NCBI GenBank assembly: GCA_016215105.1
Contig: JACRLJ010000089.1
Span: 7,096-69,840 of the forward strand
Direction: 5' to 3'
From: Candidatus Hydrogenedentota bacterium
GTDB lineage: Bacteria > Hydrogenedentota > Hydrogenedentia > Hydrogenedentales > SLHB01
Length of the DNA stretch: 62,745 bases
The notes below the pieces were generated by a model. That model searched no databases and was not told the origin of the DNA. It saw only the letters and a list, made by a program, of their open reading frames with translations. Position 1 is the first letter of the stretch, and each line of letters begins with the position of its first letter. Position numbers and translations under genes: made by a program. Positions 26,320-35,527 of the stretch are shown piece by piece.

Positions 26320-27900
26320 ATGCCACGAATACTGGTCCTGGATAATCTTAGCGAAGAAGGCGTCGAAATTCTGCGCGCCGCGCCAGGGTTTGAGGTAGAC
26401 GTGAAGCCGGCGCAGAAACCGGAACAATTAGCGCAGATTCTTCCTGATTATGACGGTTTGGTGGTGCGTAGCGCGACGAAAGTCACTGCGGAGTCGCTGA
26501 AAAATGCGAAGAAACTGAAGGTGATCGGGCGCGCGGGCGTTGGGACCGACAATGTCGATAAGGACGCCGCGACCAATCTGGGAATCGTCGTAATGAACAC
26601 GCCGGGGGGCAACACCATATCCACGTGCGAACACACGTTCGCGCTATTGTTTGCGCTGTGCCGGAACATTCCGAAGGCCCACGCCACCATGATGGAAGGC
26701 CGCTGGGATCGCAAGAACTTCATGGGCACGGAGTTGTGCGGCAAGACGCTCGGGGTGCTCGGCGTGGGACGTATAGGCGGGGCCGTGGCGAAACGCGCGC
26801 AGGCCTTCGAGATGAAGGTCATCGCATTTGACCCAATACTGACGCAGATGAAGGCGGATGCCTTAGGCGTGGAACTGGTGTCGCTCGATGAACTTATCGA
26901 GCGGTCGGATTTTATCAGCGTCCATGCGCCGAAGACGGAGAAGACGAATAATCTGATCAAGGCGGCGGAATTGCGGCGAATGAAGCCAACGTGCCGCATC
27001 GTGAATTGCGCGCGGGGCGGAATCATCAATGAAGCCGACTTGGCCCAGGCGTTGTGGGACAAGGTAATTGCCGGCGCCGCGTTGGACGTGTATACCAGCG
27101 AGCCGTTGGAGAACAACCCCTTCCTCGGGCTCGATAACGTAGTGACCACCCCGCATCTGGCGGCTTCGACGGACGAAGCGCAGCTGACGGTGGCCGTGGA
27201 TATCGCGAAACAAATCGTTGACTACCTGACGACGGGCGCCATTATCAACGCGGTGAACGTGCCGAGCTTGGACAGCGAGCAGCGCAAGACGCTTCAGCCG
27301 TTGTTGTACTTGGCGGAGAAGCTGGGACGCTTCCAATCGGGATTCATGCGCGGCCGGCCAATCTCCATCGAGATCGAGTACGCCGGCGACTTAGGCGTGA
27401 CTGATACCTACCCGATTAGCGCGGCGGTGATGACGGGATTCCTGTCCCCGCTGGTGGAGTCGGTCAACGCGGTGAGCGCGCCGGTGATGCTGAAGCACCA
27501 CGGAATCGAGTCGAAGGAGACGCGGCGCGCGATCGAATCGAACTATACCTTTGAAATCGGGGTTACGGTCACGACGGATCAAGAGACGCACCGTGTGGCG
27601 GGGACCTTATTCAGCAAGGATGATCCGCGGATTTGCCTGATTGACGATATTCGCATGGACGCGCATCCGGAAGGGTGGATTCTGGTGTGCCTAAACGAGG
27701 ACAAGCCCAAGACCATAGGGACGGTGGCGTGTATCCTTGGGGACGCCGGAATCAACATCGCGAATCTGACGCTGGGCCGCGTGGCCCGCGGCGGGTTGGC
27801 GACGACCTTGTTGAACTTGGATGAAGCAGTGCCGGAAGCGGTATTGGACAAGGTTCGCAAATCGCCGCACGTCAAAGAAGTGCGGTTGGTCGCATTATGA
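26320..27900 (+). CDS. serA: D-3-phosphoglycerate dehydrogenase, long form
   Basis: 526 residues, the long type with three parts: NAD-binding/substrate domains (VVRSATKVTAESL, IGRAGVGTDNVD, GVLGVGRIGGAVAKR, VNCARGGIINEADL, TPHLAASTDEAQ), the ASB domain (INAVNVPSL onwards) and a C-terminal ACT domain (GTVACILGDAGINIANLTLG) that binds serine in many homologues. It makes 3-phosphohydroxypyruvate, the first step of serine synthesis. Start ATG 26320 follows GAGGAG; an in-frame ATG at 26272 lies before it. Complete and typical. Confidence 0.95.
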   Translation: MPRILVLDNLSEEGVEILRAAPGFEVDVKPAQKPEQLAQILPDYDGLVVRSATKVTAESLKNAKKLKVIGRAGVGTDNVDKDAATNLGIVVMNTPGGNTISTCEHTFALLFALCRNIPKAHATMMEGRWDRKNFMGTELCGKTLGVLGVGRIGGAVAKRAQAFEMKVIAFDPILTQMKADALGVELVSLDELIERSDFISVHAPKTEKTNNLIKAAELRRMKPTCRIVNCARGGIINEADLAQALWDKVIAGAALDVYTSEPLENNPFLGLDNVVTTPHLAASTDEAQLTVAVDIAKQIVDYLTTGAIINAVNVPSLDSEQRKTLQPLLYLAEKLGRFQSGFMRGRPISIEIEYAGDLGVTDTYPISAAVMTGFLSPLVESVNAVSAPVMLKHHGIESKETRRAIESNYTFEIGVTVTTDQETHRVAGTLFSKDDPRICLIDDIRMDAHPEGWILVCLNEDKPKTIGTVACILGDAGINIANLTLGRVARGGLATTLLNLDEAVPEAVLDKVRKSPHVKEVRLVAL

Positions 27901-28058
27901 TTTCTTTGTCGGAGACTCCCGTGCTGTTTGCGTACGCGTTGCTGACTAAGAAGTCACACCATAGGCTATTTGACCGCGGATAATCCGCGTAACACACGCC
28001 TCGGGGTGTAGCCTGGGCGCCATAGAATCTAACGACGGAAAAGGCAAGGAAAAGGACA

Positions 28059-29291
28059 ATGGGCAACTACAAATTCGTGAAGGTACCGGCAGGCGACAAG
28101 ATTACGGTGAAAGATGGCGTATTGCAGACGCCGGACAAGCCCATTATTGGATTCAGCGAAGGCGACGGCACGGGGCCCGACATTTGGCGGGCGTCGCAGG
28201 CCGTGTTCGACGCCGTCGTAAAGCACTGCTACGGCGGCAAGCGCCAAATCGCGTGGATGGAGCTTTACGCGGGTGAAAAGGCCAATTCAGTCTGTGGCAC
28301 GTATTTCCCGGAAGAGACCCTGGACGCGGTCCGCGAATTTACCGTGGCAATCAAAGGTCCGCTGACGACACCGATCGGCGGCGGCTTCCGCAGTCTTAAC
28401 GTCGCCATGCGGCAACAGTTGGATCTGTTCGCGTGTGTGCGGCCGGTGCGCCATTTTGAAGGTGTGCCGAGCCCGGTTCGCGAACCGGAGAAGGTGGATA
28501 TGGTCATCTTCCGCGAGAACACCGAGGACGTGTACGCGGGGTTGGAAGTGAAAGAGGGGAGCCCGGAGGCGAAGAAGTTCCTCGAATTCGCGAAGAAGGA
28601 GTTCGGCTGGAATATTCGTCCGGACTCCGGTATTGGATTCAAGCCGATAAGCCTCACGGGGTCGAAGCGCCTGATTCGCTCTGCGATTCAGTATGCGCTT
28701 AAGCACAAGCAGAAGACGGTGACCTTGGTGCATAAGGGGAACATTCAAAAGTTTACCGAAGGCGCCTTCATGAAGTGGGGCTACGAACTCGTGAAAGAAG
28801 AGTTCTCCGACGTCGCGGTCGGTTGGGACGACTGCGGTGGCGACCCTAAGGGTAAGTTGCTCGTCAAGGACTGCATTGCGGACATCTTCCTACAGCAGAT
28901 TCTGACGCGCCCGCTCGAATTCGACGTGGTAGCGACCCTGAACTTGAACGGTGACTATTTCAGCGACGCGTTGGCGGCGCAGGTGGGCGGAATCGGCATC
29001 GCGCCGGGCGCAAATATTAACTACGCGAACGGAGTCGCGGTCTTTGAAGCCACGCACGGCACGGCGCCGAAGTACGCGAATCAGGACAAGGTGAATCCGT
29101 GCAGCGTGATTCTGTCCGGCGTAATGATGTTTGAACACATGGGCTGGACCGAGGTCTCCGACGCTATCACGAATGCGCTGGTGAAGACGTTCAAGGCGAA
29201 GACCGTCACGTATGATTTTGCTCGACTGATGGAAGGGGCCACGCTGTTGAAGTGCAGCGAGTTTGGCGCCGCGATCATTCGTAATCTGTAA
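28059..29291 (+). CDS. icd: NADP-dependent isocitrate dehydrogenase
   Basis: 410 residues. Catalysed step: isocitrate to 2-oxoglutarate in the TCA cycle. Isocitrate-binding [14 protein letters not shown] includes the serine that is phosphorylated in Escherichia coli; REN and [20 protein letters not shown] follow, then the NADP specificity motif [14 protein letters not shown] (Lys-Tyr) and [12 protein letters not shown] (Tyr and Arg for the 2'-phosphate). All NADP determinants known from E. coli Icd are present. Start ATG 28059 follows AAGGAAAAGG. An IR hairpin lies 20 bases after the stop. Confidence 0.96.
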   Translation: MGNYKFVKVPAGDKITVKDGVLQTPDKPIIGFSEGDGTGPDIWRASQAVFDAVVKHCYGGKRQIAWMELYAGEKANSVCGTYFPEETLDAVREFTVAIKGPLTTPIGGGFRSLNVAMRQQLDLFACVRPVRHFEGVPSPVREPEKVDMVIFRENTEDVYAGLEVKEGSPEAKKFLEFAKKEFGWNIRPDSGIGFKPISLTGSKRLIRSAIQYALKHKQKTVTLVHKGNIQKFTEGAFMKWGYELVKEEFSDVAVGWDDCGGDPKGKLLVKDCIADIFLQQILTRPLEFDVVATLNLNGDYFSDALAAQVGGIGIAPGANINYANGVAVFEATHGTAPKYANQDKVNPCSVILSGVMMFEHMGWTEVSDAITNALVKTFKAKTVTYDFARLMEGATLLKCSEFGAAIIRNL

Positions 29292-29311
29292 GCCCAAATC
29301 GAGACGTTGGC

Positions 29312-29366
29312 GGGACTGGCCCCCTATTTCGTACTGCGCCTTAGTGCGAAATAGGGGGTCAGTCCC
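29312..29366. repeat. Hairpin (REP-like) after icd, GGGACTG type
   Basis: Arms 29312-29335 and 29343-29366 are complementary at 22 of 24 positions, starting GGGACTG and containing CCCCCTATTTCG. The same GGGAC(A/T)G...CCTATTTC pattern forms the ends of the RAYT unit at 38.6 kb, and similar hairpins occur at 43.0 and 54.6 kb. It probably also terminates icd. Confidence 0.8.
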
Positions 29367-29554
29367 CTTCCCCGATGACTCTCGCGACTATAGTGCGGAT
29401 TCTTTATTCTGCTGGACTTCAGCGCCTCAGTAACGCGCCAATCACCGAATTTAGGATAAAAAGTGGAAAACGCGTTTCTGGGCTGACTTTTACGGAATCT
29501 GCTTGACCTCTGGGACCTTGTATGGCACAATCTGTCCGGCGCAGAGGCGGAGAT

Positions 29555-30346
29555 ATGACTGGAGAGAACCCGAGCGACGGGGGCGGCGAGTTTGCTGCGC
29601 TTCGTGAGCTCAAATCAAACGAAGTACTTACCGCGTTGAAGCAGCTCTACAGGTATGCGCAGGTGGGGCGCTGCGTCAGCAGTGTCACGCATGACGTGAA
29701 CAATCTGCAGGGCGCCGTTCTGGCGTATGCTGAGCTTGTCCAGTTAGACACTCAACTCAGTGACGAATCCCGGCGCATGCTGGGCGAGGTCATGGAGGCG
29801 GCGCGCCGGTGCAGTTCGCTGGTCAACAATCTGACCTCAGTGGCCCGGAAAGAGCGCCTCGATATTACTCTCATCGAGCCCGCTGCGCTGGTGACGCACA
29901 TACTGGATCTTCGCCGCTACGACCTCAAAGTCGCGCGAATCTCGCTCGAGGAAGAATATGAGAAGGGGATTCCGTCGCTTGTGGTGCTCAAGCCGAGACT
30001 CGAGCAAGCCATCATCTACCTGATGAGTAATGCGGTCGAGGCGCTCGAGAATTCGGCGGAACGGCGCGTGCGCGTACAACTCAAGGCCCGCGAAGGCTGG
30101 GTAGACATAGAAGTCTGGAATTCGGGGCCGCCAGTTCCCGAGTCGGACCGCGAAGCAATTTTCCTGCCGTTCTTTAGCGCCAAAGGCGGGGGGCATCTCG
30201 GCCTCGGATTGCACTTGGCGCAAGAAATCGTCAAGCTCCACGAGGGCAATCTAATCTATGATCCGTCGCGAGGATTCGTGATCGAACTGCCGCGTGCGAA
30301 CAGCTTGGCAAAGAGCGCGCAGGACTCGCCCGGGAACTCTGCCTGA
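29555..30346 (+). CDS. Soluble orphan histidine kinase
   Basis: 263 residues with no membrane span or PAS/GAF sensor. The H-box is SSVTHDVNNLQGAVLAYAEL (phosphorylatable His46 at the start, 29555 numbering; the motif is closest to HisKA/HWE-like HDVNN variants). The ATPase part has an N-box YLMSNAVEALENSAE, and the G-boxes WNSGPPVP and GGGHLGLGLHLAQEIV. Such kinases usually act downstream of chemoreceptor-like or unlinked sensors. No response regulator is nearby. Start ATG 29555 is chosen over 29522 because only it has a GGAG site, but spacing is short. Confidence 0.8.
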   Translation: MTGENPSDGGGEFAALRELKSNEVLTALKQLYRYAQVGRCVSSVTHDVNNLQGAVLAYAELVQLDTQLSDESRRMLGEVMEAARRCSSLVNNLTSVARKERLDITLIEPAALVTHILDLRRYDLKVARISLEEEYEKGIPSLVVLKPRLEQAIIYLMSNAVEALENSAERRVRVQLKAREGWVDIEVWNSGPPVPESDREAIFLPFFSAKGGGHLGLGLHLAQEIVKLHEGNLIYDPSRGFVIELPRANSLAKSAQDSPGNSA

Positions 30347-30371
30347 GAGCGCGAAATCCAATCCTGGCCTT

Positions 30372-31052
30372 TCATCCGCCCTGTGGTACGGCGTAGAGGT
30401 ACCAAATCCGGACTTTCGCGGTGCAGGTGAGTCGGCGTATGTCCGGCTGTTGTGCTTTGGACGCGGCATCCTGGTTCCAGACCAAGCTGACTACGCTGGC
30501 GCTTTCGATCCCGATAATCTGCGTCTTCATGGCGATGGCGATCGCCTCGGCGCCTGGATAGGCCTTTTCCGTAGCGAGCGTCACGGCGGCCTGCTCGACG
30601 GACTTCGTGTTCTCCACGCCAAGTAGGGGGCCGTCTACCTCGCATTTTAGCGCCAATGCGACCGCGAGAATGTCGTCGCATAACTTGGCGAACTGCTTTG
30701 GGCCTTCCTCATTGTTCTTGAAGGCCACAGCACTGAAGCGCAGTTTGGCGGACCGAAACGTGGTGAGATTGGCCGCGTTGGGGATGGCTAAATTCGAGAA
30801 TTCCAGCGCCGATGCCGTGAGCTGGCGTGTCTCCAACTCTTTGCGAAGCGCAGGCTCAAAACCCTGACTGCCCTCCGCGGATTCCGCCAAAGACTTGCCC
30901 GTGCCGCGCTGATGAATCCAGAACTCCACGAAGTCCGGGGCGACCTCGACGACTCCGGAGCCGGCGCTGTCAATGGTTGGACTTGGAGGAGTGGCCGCAA
31001 CGGCCATTCCAGACAGCGTCAACGCGAGTAAGACCGATGTGAAGCGCCTCAT
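30372..31052 (-). CDS. SIMPL-domain (DUF541) exported protein
   Basis: 226 residues from ATG 31052, with GGAGGA before it. The signal peptide (MRRFTSVLLALTLSGMAVAA) suggests export. The mature protein opens IDSAGSGVVEVAPDFVEFWI, the conserved SIMPL beta-strand start (usually GxGxVxVxPDxAxxxxGV), and carries a lipase-fold-like alternation of helices and strands with LKCEVDGPLLGVENTKSVEQA. SIMPL proteins oligomerise at the cell envelope and take part in stress or signalling in some bacteria; here the role is unknown. It is followed by PIG-L on the same strand. Confidence 0.75.
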   Translation of the reverse strand: MRRFTSVLLALTLSGMAVAATPPSPTIDSAGSGVVEVAPDFVEFWIHQRGTGKSLAESAEGSQGFEPALRKELETRQLTASALEFSNLAIPNAANLTTFRSAKLRFSAVAFKNNEEGPKQFAKLCDDILAVALALKCEVDGPLLGVENTKSVEQAAVTLATEKAYPGAEAIAIAMKTQIIGIESASVVSLVWNQDAASKAQQPDIRRLTCTAKVRIWYLYAVPQGG

Positions 31053-31120
31053 CTTGAAAGATCCTCCCTCCAGAACCAGCCAGCGCCGCGTCCAACGGGC
31101 GCGCACAAGGCTACCCGGTC

Positions 31121-31945
31121 CTAACGTTTTCGGACGTTTTTGAAGAACGGAAACAAGCGCCGAATTTCCTCGCGAGACGGCTGATGGCCGTATTCGGAGA
31201 TTTCGAAAAATTCAGCGAACTTGATTTGACTTGCGCGAGCCTTTCCGTACCACGATTCCAGAGCTGCGCGGCCGGACTTGGACTTCGTCACGAAGTAAGG
31301 GGCATACGTCTTGCGCAGCCAAGTCTTGCGCGCCTTCAGTTCCTTGGGGACTTCCCCGAGTTTGCCCGCCAACCAGGGAAGCCACTCGTACACTTGAGAT
31401 TCCATGGCGTCCAGCATCTCGAACTTCGTGTCCATAACATCGCTGACGTCCACGGCAATGTGGGGATGGAATGGCGCCGGTTTGGTGAACGAGTCGGCCA
31501 AATAAAGAAAAACCGGGTTTCTGCGCAACGCCGGTGTCTCGGAGCAGAAATGGGGCACCGCGACCATGAACGCCGCGTCCTGGACCAGCAGCGACGTGTA
31601 CCGATGGTCGGGGTGGTAATCGTTCGGGCGGTGGGTCAGCACAATATCCGCGTTGTGCGTGCGAATGATACGAACCACCTCTTTGCGGGCCTCGAGCGTA
31701 GGCTGCAATTCGCCGTCATGGTAGCCAAGCACCAGCGTCTTGACTCCGCCTCGTTCGGCGGAAACGTGCGACTCCGCCAAGCGCCGGCGGGCAAGTTCGC
31801 CCCCCGCCATCTGGTGATGGCCGATGTCGCCGTTGGTCGTGGAGACAAAAAGCACGTTATGGCCCAGCCGGGCCCATTTCGCCGCAACGCCACCGGCGAA
31901 GAACTCGCAGTCATCGGGATGTGCGCCGATACAAACGACGTTCAT
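31121..31945 (-). CDS. PIG-L/LmbE-family deacetylase
   Basis: 274 residues beginning MNVVCIGAHPDDCEFFAGG, with the zinc-binding AHPDD(C)E (residues 8-14) and the second metal segment HPDHR after RPNDYHPD. Members deacetylate GlcNAc-type substrates such as GlcNAc-PI or bacillithiol/mycothiol precursors. Its start overlaps the stop of the upstream lipoprotein gene by four bases, so both belong to one minus-strand operon. The precise substrate is unknown; it is the typical LmbE-like length. Confidence 0.9.
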   Translation of the reverse strand: MNVVCIGAHPDDCEFFAGGVAAKWARLGHNVLFVSTTNGDIGHHQMAGGELARRRLAESHVSAERGGVKTLVLGYHDGELQPTLEARKEVVRIIRTHNADIVLTHRPNDYHPDHRYTSLLVQDAAFMVAVPHFCSETPALRRNPVFLYLADSFTKPAPFHPHIAVDVSDVMDTKFEMLDAMESQVYEWLPWLAGKLGEVPKELKARKTWLRKTYAPYFVTKSKSGRAALESWYGKARASQIKFAEFFEISEYGHQPSREEIRRLFPFFKNVRKR

Positions 31946-32601
31946 TTTGCTTCCGGGGCGCGATTAAACTTGACCACAAACGGATTGCTGAACAGAACGC
32001 TCATGTTCTCGGGTGAAGCCGTGGCGGTATCGGGATTCACAGAGGCGGCGTCGGTTCCAGCGGGGAGTAGAAGGGCGTCGGCCTTTATGCCCACGAAGAC
32101 CGATTCTGGAGTCCCCTCCAAATGCGGCATGATGTCGATCTTCGTCTCCGCAATTTCGTTTCGCAGAAAAGAAACGCATTTGAAGGGCTGGATCACTTTC
32201 TCCCCCTTTTCGCCCAGCGCGACCGAGCCTCGCAACACGACGGGGGCCTCAGGGCCTTTGTTGTCCAGGACGACGAAAAGTCTGACCCACAGGTGTTCGG
32301 GGAATGGCGGAGAAACTGTAATGGTCGAGCTGTTGATGAGTTTGTTGGATCGCGTCAGTTCCTTAACCTCTACGTTTGCGGCCTTTGACTCGTCCGCTAG
32401 AGTCATCTGCAAGTGAACACATTGCTCGACGTCCCCAATATTGTAGTTAAGCGCAGTCTTGATCACGGGTGTCCCGCCGGGGCGGGACGCCGGCGCGTTA
32501 GGCGTTACGGCTTTGGGCTGTGCTGGCGCCTCGTTCTGTTGACGAGGGGCACAGGCTACAAGGGCGCAGGTCACTACTAAGGCAAGCGCAAGCGGTTTCA
32601 T
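31942..32601 (-). CDS. Putative lipoprotein, unknown function
   Basis: 219 residues starting MKPLALALVVTCALVACAPR, a lipoprotein signal with the lipidated Cys at about 17. The rest resembles a beta-sandwich extracytoplasmic domain (VQLQMTLADESKAANVEVKEL, VRLFVVLDNKGPEAPVVLRG, IDIMPHLEGTPES). No family identified. Translationally coupled to the PIG-L gene by ATGA; that context suggests, but does not prove, a link to envelope glycan modification. Confidence 0.72.
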   Translation of the reverse strand: MKPLALALVVTCALVACAPRQQNEAPAQPKAVTPNAPASRPGGTPVIKTALNYNIGDVEQCVHLQMTLADESKAANVEVKELTRSNKLINSSTITVSPPFPEHLWVRLFVVLDNKGPEAPVVLRGSVALGEKGEKVIQPFKCVSFLRNEIAETKIDIMPHLEGTPESVFVGIKADALLLPAGTDAASVNPDTATASPENMSVLFSNPFVVKFNRAPEAK

Positions 32602-32806
32602 GATAACGATTTCCTATCGATAGCTTCTTGACGGTTAACCTAAGGCGGACGAGCCGCAACGACATAGTTTACAGCGTGACTTCTTTCTCAGCAACTTCGT
32701 TGTGATTAGCATGGACGCCGCTAGATAATACACTGCTCGGAGAGCCGCTGATTCATTTTCGCGAATCGCTCCTTGATGGCCGGGCGCGCCGCTCGAAATC
32801 GAGGAC

Positions 32807-33550
32807 TCAAGACAGCGGACGTATCATAGCAGCCGCAGGGGCCGGATTCATAACGTTCGCCGGCAAGGGGGATGGCACTGTCGCGTGGCGTAGCGCAGCG
32901 AGAAAGGCGTCTTGGTTTGCGTAATCATCCACAAACACCGTGGCGCCGCCCGAGCGAAGTCTATCTCGGCAAGACTCCCGGGTTATCGCTACGAAGCGCA
33001 TCCCGAGCGCCGCTGATGTGACGGCGTCCCACAATCCGTCTCCCACGTAGACGATGTCCGCCGTCACGGCGTCTGCGCGCGCCATCGCGATCCGCGCGAT
33101 GTCCGCTCGGGAGCGCGCATCGTTCGCATATCCGCCCGGAATACCCGCGGCGTCGACGCCGATGCACTTGAGCTTGAATGTGGCGGTGGCTCGCATGCCG
33201 CCCGTCGACAAAGCGACGGTGTAATCGGGGTGGGCGCACAGTCGTTCGATGATCGCCCTTGCCCCGGGAATCTCGGCGAATCCGGCGGGATTCGCGGCGT
33301 GCTCTTCCTCGATCTCCCGAAGAAAGCGTTGTTCAAAATGCTCCAGTTCGTGCTCATTCAGAGCAGCGCGGCCCGTCCGTTGAAGGGTCTCGTCAATGAT
33401 GCCGATATCCGTGACATGGGTATAGGTGTGCCAGTCCGTGGTGGGAAGGGGAATTCCGAATACCTGTTCGAACGCCCGAGCGTAGCATCGCGCGTCCGAA
33501 TCGGTGGTCGCAGTCAAGGTTCCGTCGATGTCGAAAAGGACAAGAGTCAT
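32807..33550 (-). CDS. HAD-superfamily hydrolase (phosphatase-type)
   Basis: 247 residues. HAD motif I FDIDGTLTAT holds the nucleophile Asp7 and acid Asp9; motif II is LSTGGMRA (Ser/Thr position), motif III probably KLKCIGV, and motif IV GDGLWD gives the last metal ligands. The cap region (residues 18-80, helical) places it with small-molecule phosphatases such as phosphoglycolate-like enzymes. It follows the lipoprotein and PIG-L genes on the same strand with a 205-base gap and no clear promoter in between. Substrate unknown. Confidence 0.88.
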   Translation of the reverse strand: MTLVLFDIDGTLTATTDSDARCYARAFEQVFGIPLPTTDWHTYTHVTDIGIIDETLQRTGRAALNEHELEHFEQRFLREIEEEHAANPAGFAEIPGARAIIERLCAHPDYTVALSTGGMRATATFKLKCIGVDAAGIPGGYANDARSRADIARIAMARADAVTADIVYVGDGLWDAVTSAALGMRFVAITRESCRDRLRSGGATVFVDDYANQDAFLAALRHATVPSPLPANVMNPAPAAAMIRPLS

Positions 33551-33561
33551 GTGGTACCAGT

Positions 33562-33873
33562 TCAGAGTTTTGCGTCCGGGGGAGGTGATGTCTGCTGGGA
33601 CTTACGGAGGTCCCTGCGGAGAGTCTCGTCGCCGAGGGTCTGCTGGTAGATGGCGCGCTCTCCCATGATGTATTGAAGCCGGATATAACGGATGTCAATC
33701 AAGACAATGGCCAGAGTTATGACGAATAGGACCAGGAAAACAGTCCAATAGACGGCCATCAGAAGTAACGAATGGCGCAGAGCCTCGGACTCTGCGCCAA
33801 ACCACGCCATCAATCCGCAACCGCCCAAAGTGAGGGTTGCGGCTCTACGCCATATGCGTTGCGTTACCTTCAC
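33562..33873 (-). CDS. Small membrane protein, unknown function
   Basis: 103 residues with two likely helices (AATLTLGGCGLMAWFG and SLLLMAVYWTVFLVLFVITLAIVLIDI), followed by a charged C-terminus (ERAIYQQTLGDETLRRDLRKS) that could be cytoplasmic. It sits 11 bases before the HAD gene and 9 after the glycine-zipper lipoprotein gene, consistent with a minus-strand operon. No family recognised; translation supported by context and coherent topology. Confidence 0.6.
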   Translation of the reverse strand: MKVTQRIWRRAATLTLGGCGLMAWFGAESEALRHSLLLMAVYWTVFLVLFVITLAIVLIDIRYIRLQYIMGERAIYQQTLGDETLRRDLRKSQQTSPPPDAKL

Positions 33874-33882
33874 GATCCCGAA

Positions 33883-34251
33883 CTAGCGGTCCGGAACCCA
33901 GACTCGCTCCTCGTAGGTCTCGCCGGACTCATTGCGGACGCGGCGGGTCTCGTAGTGTCCCGTTACCACCGGGTCCTGGCTGCGAGTCGTCGTACGCGGC
34001 GGTGCGGACGCTTGGCTTCGAGCCTTTTCCTGCTGGTCACCGATGAGCGCGCCCGCGAGCGCGCCAGCGCCGGCGCCGATGAGCGCGCCGTTACCCGCAT
34101 GGCCAGACTGGTTGCCGATGATCGCTCCGGTGCCCGCGCCTAGCGCGCCACCGATAAGGGCACCATTCTGGACGCGCGTGGTTTCGCACCCGACGAGAAA
34201 CAGACCCATCGAGGCGATGACGGCTACCGACAAAATCGAGATCAATTTCAT
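33883..34251 (-). CDS. Glycine-zipper lipoprotein
   Basis: 122 residues from ATG 34251, with a perfect GGAGGT six bases before it. Signal peptide with a VGC lipobox (Cys22). Residues 30-75 contain repeated GAxxGGxxGAxxG patterns (GALIGGALGAGTGAIIG, GNGALIGAGAGALAGALIG), the glycine-zipper typical of YMGG-like/17-kDa-type outer-membrane-associated proteins. The C-terminal part (TGHYETRRVRNESGETYEERVWVP) resembles the tail of such proteins. Probably inserted in or attached to the outer membrane. First gene of a minus-strand set. Confidence 0.82.
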   Translation of the reverse strand: MKLISILSVAVIASMGLFLVGCETTRVQNGALIGGALGAGTGAIIGNQSGHAGNGALIGAGAGALAGALIGDQQEKARSQASAPPRTTTRSQDPVVTGHYETRRVRNESGETYEERVWVPDR

Positions 34252-35044
34252 TGTGTACCTCCACATATTGGGGTTACTTTAGCAACCCCCTTGATTCTAC
34301 CACAATTTACAGGTTTTGCGGCAAGAATACTTCGGTAGACGTATAGACGAAAACAGACTCCCGTGCATTCATTTCGCCGTGAATAACGGTAAAACATTGA
34401 AGCTAATGAGCTTACGCTACTCCGCGCCGCACCAGGCGCCACGCGTCACGCGTCACGCGTCACACATAATTCTACCGTCACAGGGCGGAAATCTAACAAC
34501 CAGGCCGTTGCCTCTTGGCTAGCAACAACACAACGCGGACCAAGCGGCCGCCGCCGGCAAAGTGCCTAGAGGCGCGGCCAGAAAGCCTCCGCATAGTAAG
34601 ACTCCGCACGAGCCGATGCTACTACTGAACAACTTACAGACGCTTTCTGGCCGCGCCGCGTCAAGAAGTTGACTTCCTGGCCGGATTCCCAGGAGTGTGA
34701 CTCCGAATCGGTCAAGGCTTCGGTGTGAGAGTTTGCTCCCACGTGTTTCGTCGCCCATTCGCGGCATTCGCGTCCAAGCACAAGACTCCGTCAAGATGAC
34801 TCATTACACTATGAAGGCAACACCGCGGCAAGGGACGAAATTTCGCTCGTGCGGATTCCCGCAGTGCCGGTGTCGTAGGTGGCCGGGGCGGGATACGTGC
34901 GAGAAGGCGGCGGGGTTGCGGCTGTACGCGAAGACGGGTATTGTAGCAGCGGATTTCGCGGCGGTAAGTCTTCTTGGGCTCTTCGCTGCGCTTTGGAATG
35001 GACAGCGCTTAGTTGGGGGATAGCCCCGGAAAGGCAGGCACGTG
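34252..35044. other. Repeat-rich non-coding block, about 790 bases
   Basis: Only small unconvincing frames. It contains a threefold ACGCGTC tandem (34441-34461), a perfect 16-bp inverted repeat with 55-base spacing (34571-34586 and 34642-34657, GGCGCGGCCAGAAAGC), and one copy of a dispersed 51-base repeat (34761-34811) whose inverted partner is at 54520-54570. Several other symmetrical GC-rich blocks are visible. It separates divergently arranged genes and contains no tRNA or CRISPR. Confidence 0.6.
34761..34811 (+). repeat. Dispersed 51-base repeat, copy 1
   Basis: Shares GCGGCAT, the exact run TCCAAGCACAAGACTCCGTCAA and ACTCA.TACACTA with the reverse complement of 54520-54570. Translated in one frame both would read RGI(R/L)VQAQDSV, but neither belongs to a real gene. 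Confidence 0.8.
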
Positions 35045-35519
35045 ATGAGAACAACCGTTGACAAAGAACGTTCGCGCATCTTGCGGGAATCGTTGGGGGC
35101 GTCGAACTGGTTGGTGGGCTGCAGTATCGCGGCGGCGATATTTCTGGTGATCCTCGTCGTTCGGCGAGCAAAAGATTCGGGTTGTCGAGGTGTTCGACAG
35201 GAACTACACGAAATGGAATGACGAGAAGAAGATTCCCGATGCGCAGGCTGCGGTGTTCTCCGATTTGCACGAGGTGAGCCAGCGTGAGGACGCGTCATTC
35301 TGGGTTGTGATGCTGTGCTTTGGGACTGCAAACACCGTTTTGGAAGACGGGAAGGTCACAGACGACGAGGCCAAGTCCATGAAGGATGTTGCGGACTTTG
35401 TGAAAGAAAAACCGGGCGCGGGCTTGGTGGAATTCGGCAACTTCTTCCAGTCGCACCCCGATATCGAGAAAGCGTTCAAGTCGATGCAGCAGCGCCATGC
35501 GCCCGCGCCGACGCAATAA
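35045..35519 (+). pseudogene. Frameshifted small membrane-anchored protein gene
   Basis: Frame 2 from ATG 35045 gives a basic N-terminus and a membrane helix (VGCSIAAAIFLVILVV), then ends at 35219 in another 20 or so residues. Frame 0 is open from just after a TGA at 35148 and continues sensibly (GEQKIRVVEVFDRNYTKWND, DASFWVVMLCFGTANTVL) to the stop at 35519. Removing one T in GTCGTTCGGC (35156-35165) would join the two into a protein of about 157 residues. So this is either a decayed gene or a one-base sequence error. Family unknown. A GTG/ATG pair at 35042/35045 gives the start. Confidence 0.62.
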
Positions 35520-35527
35520 CAGCGCGC

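Noticed and set aside
34441-34461. ACGCGTC repeated three times, considered as the beginning of a CRISPR or iteron array
   Set aside because: Only three tight 7-base copies without spacers; too short for either.
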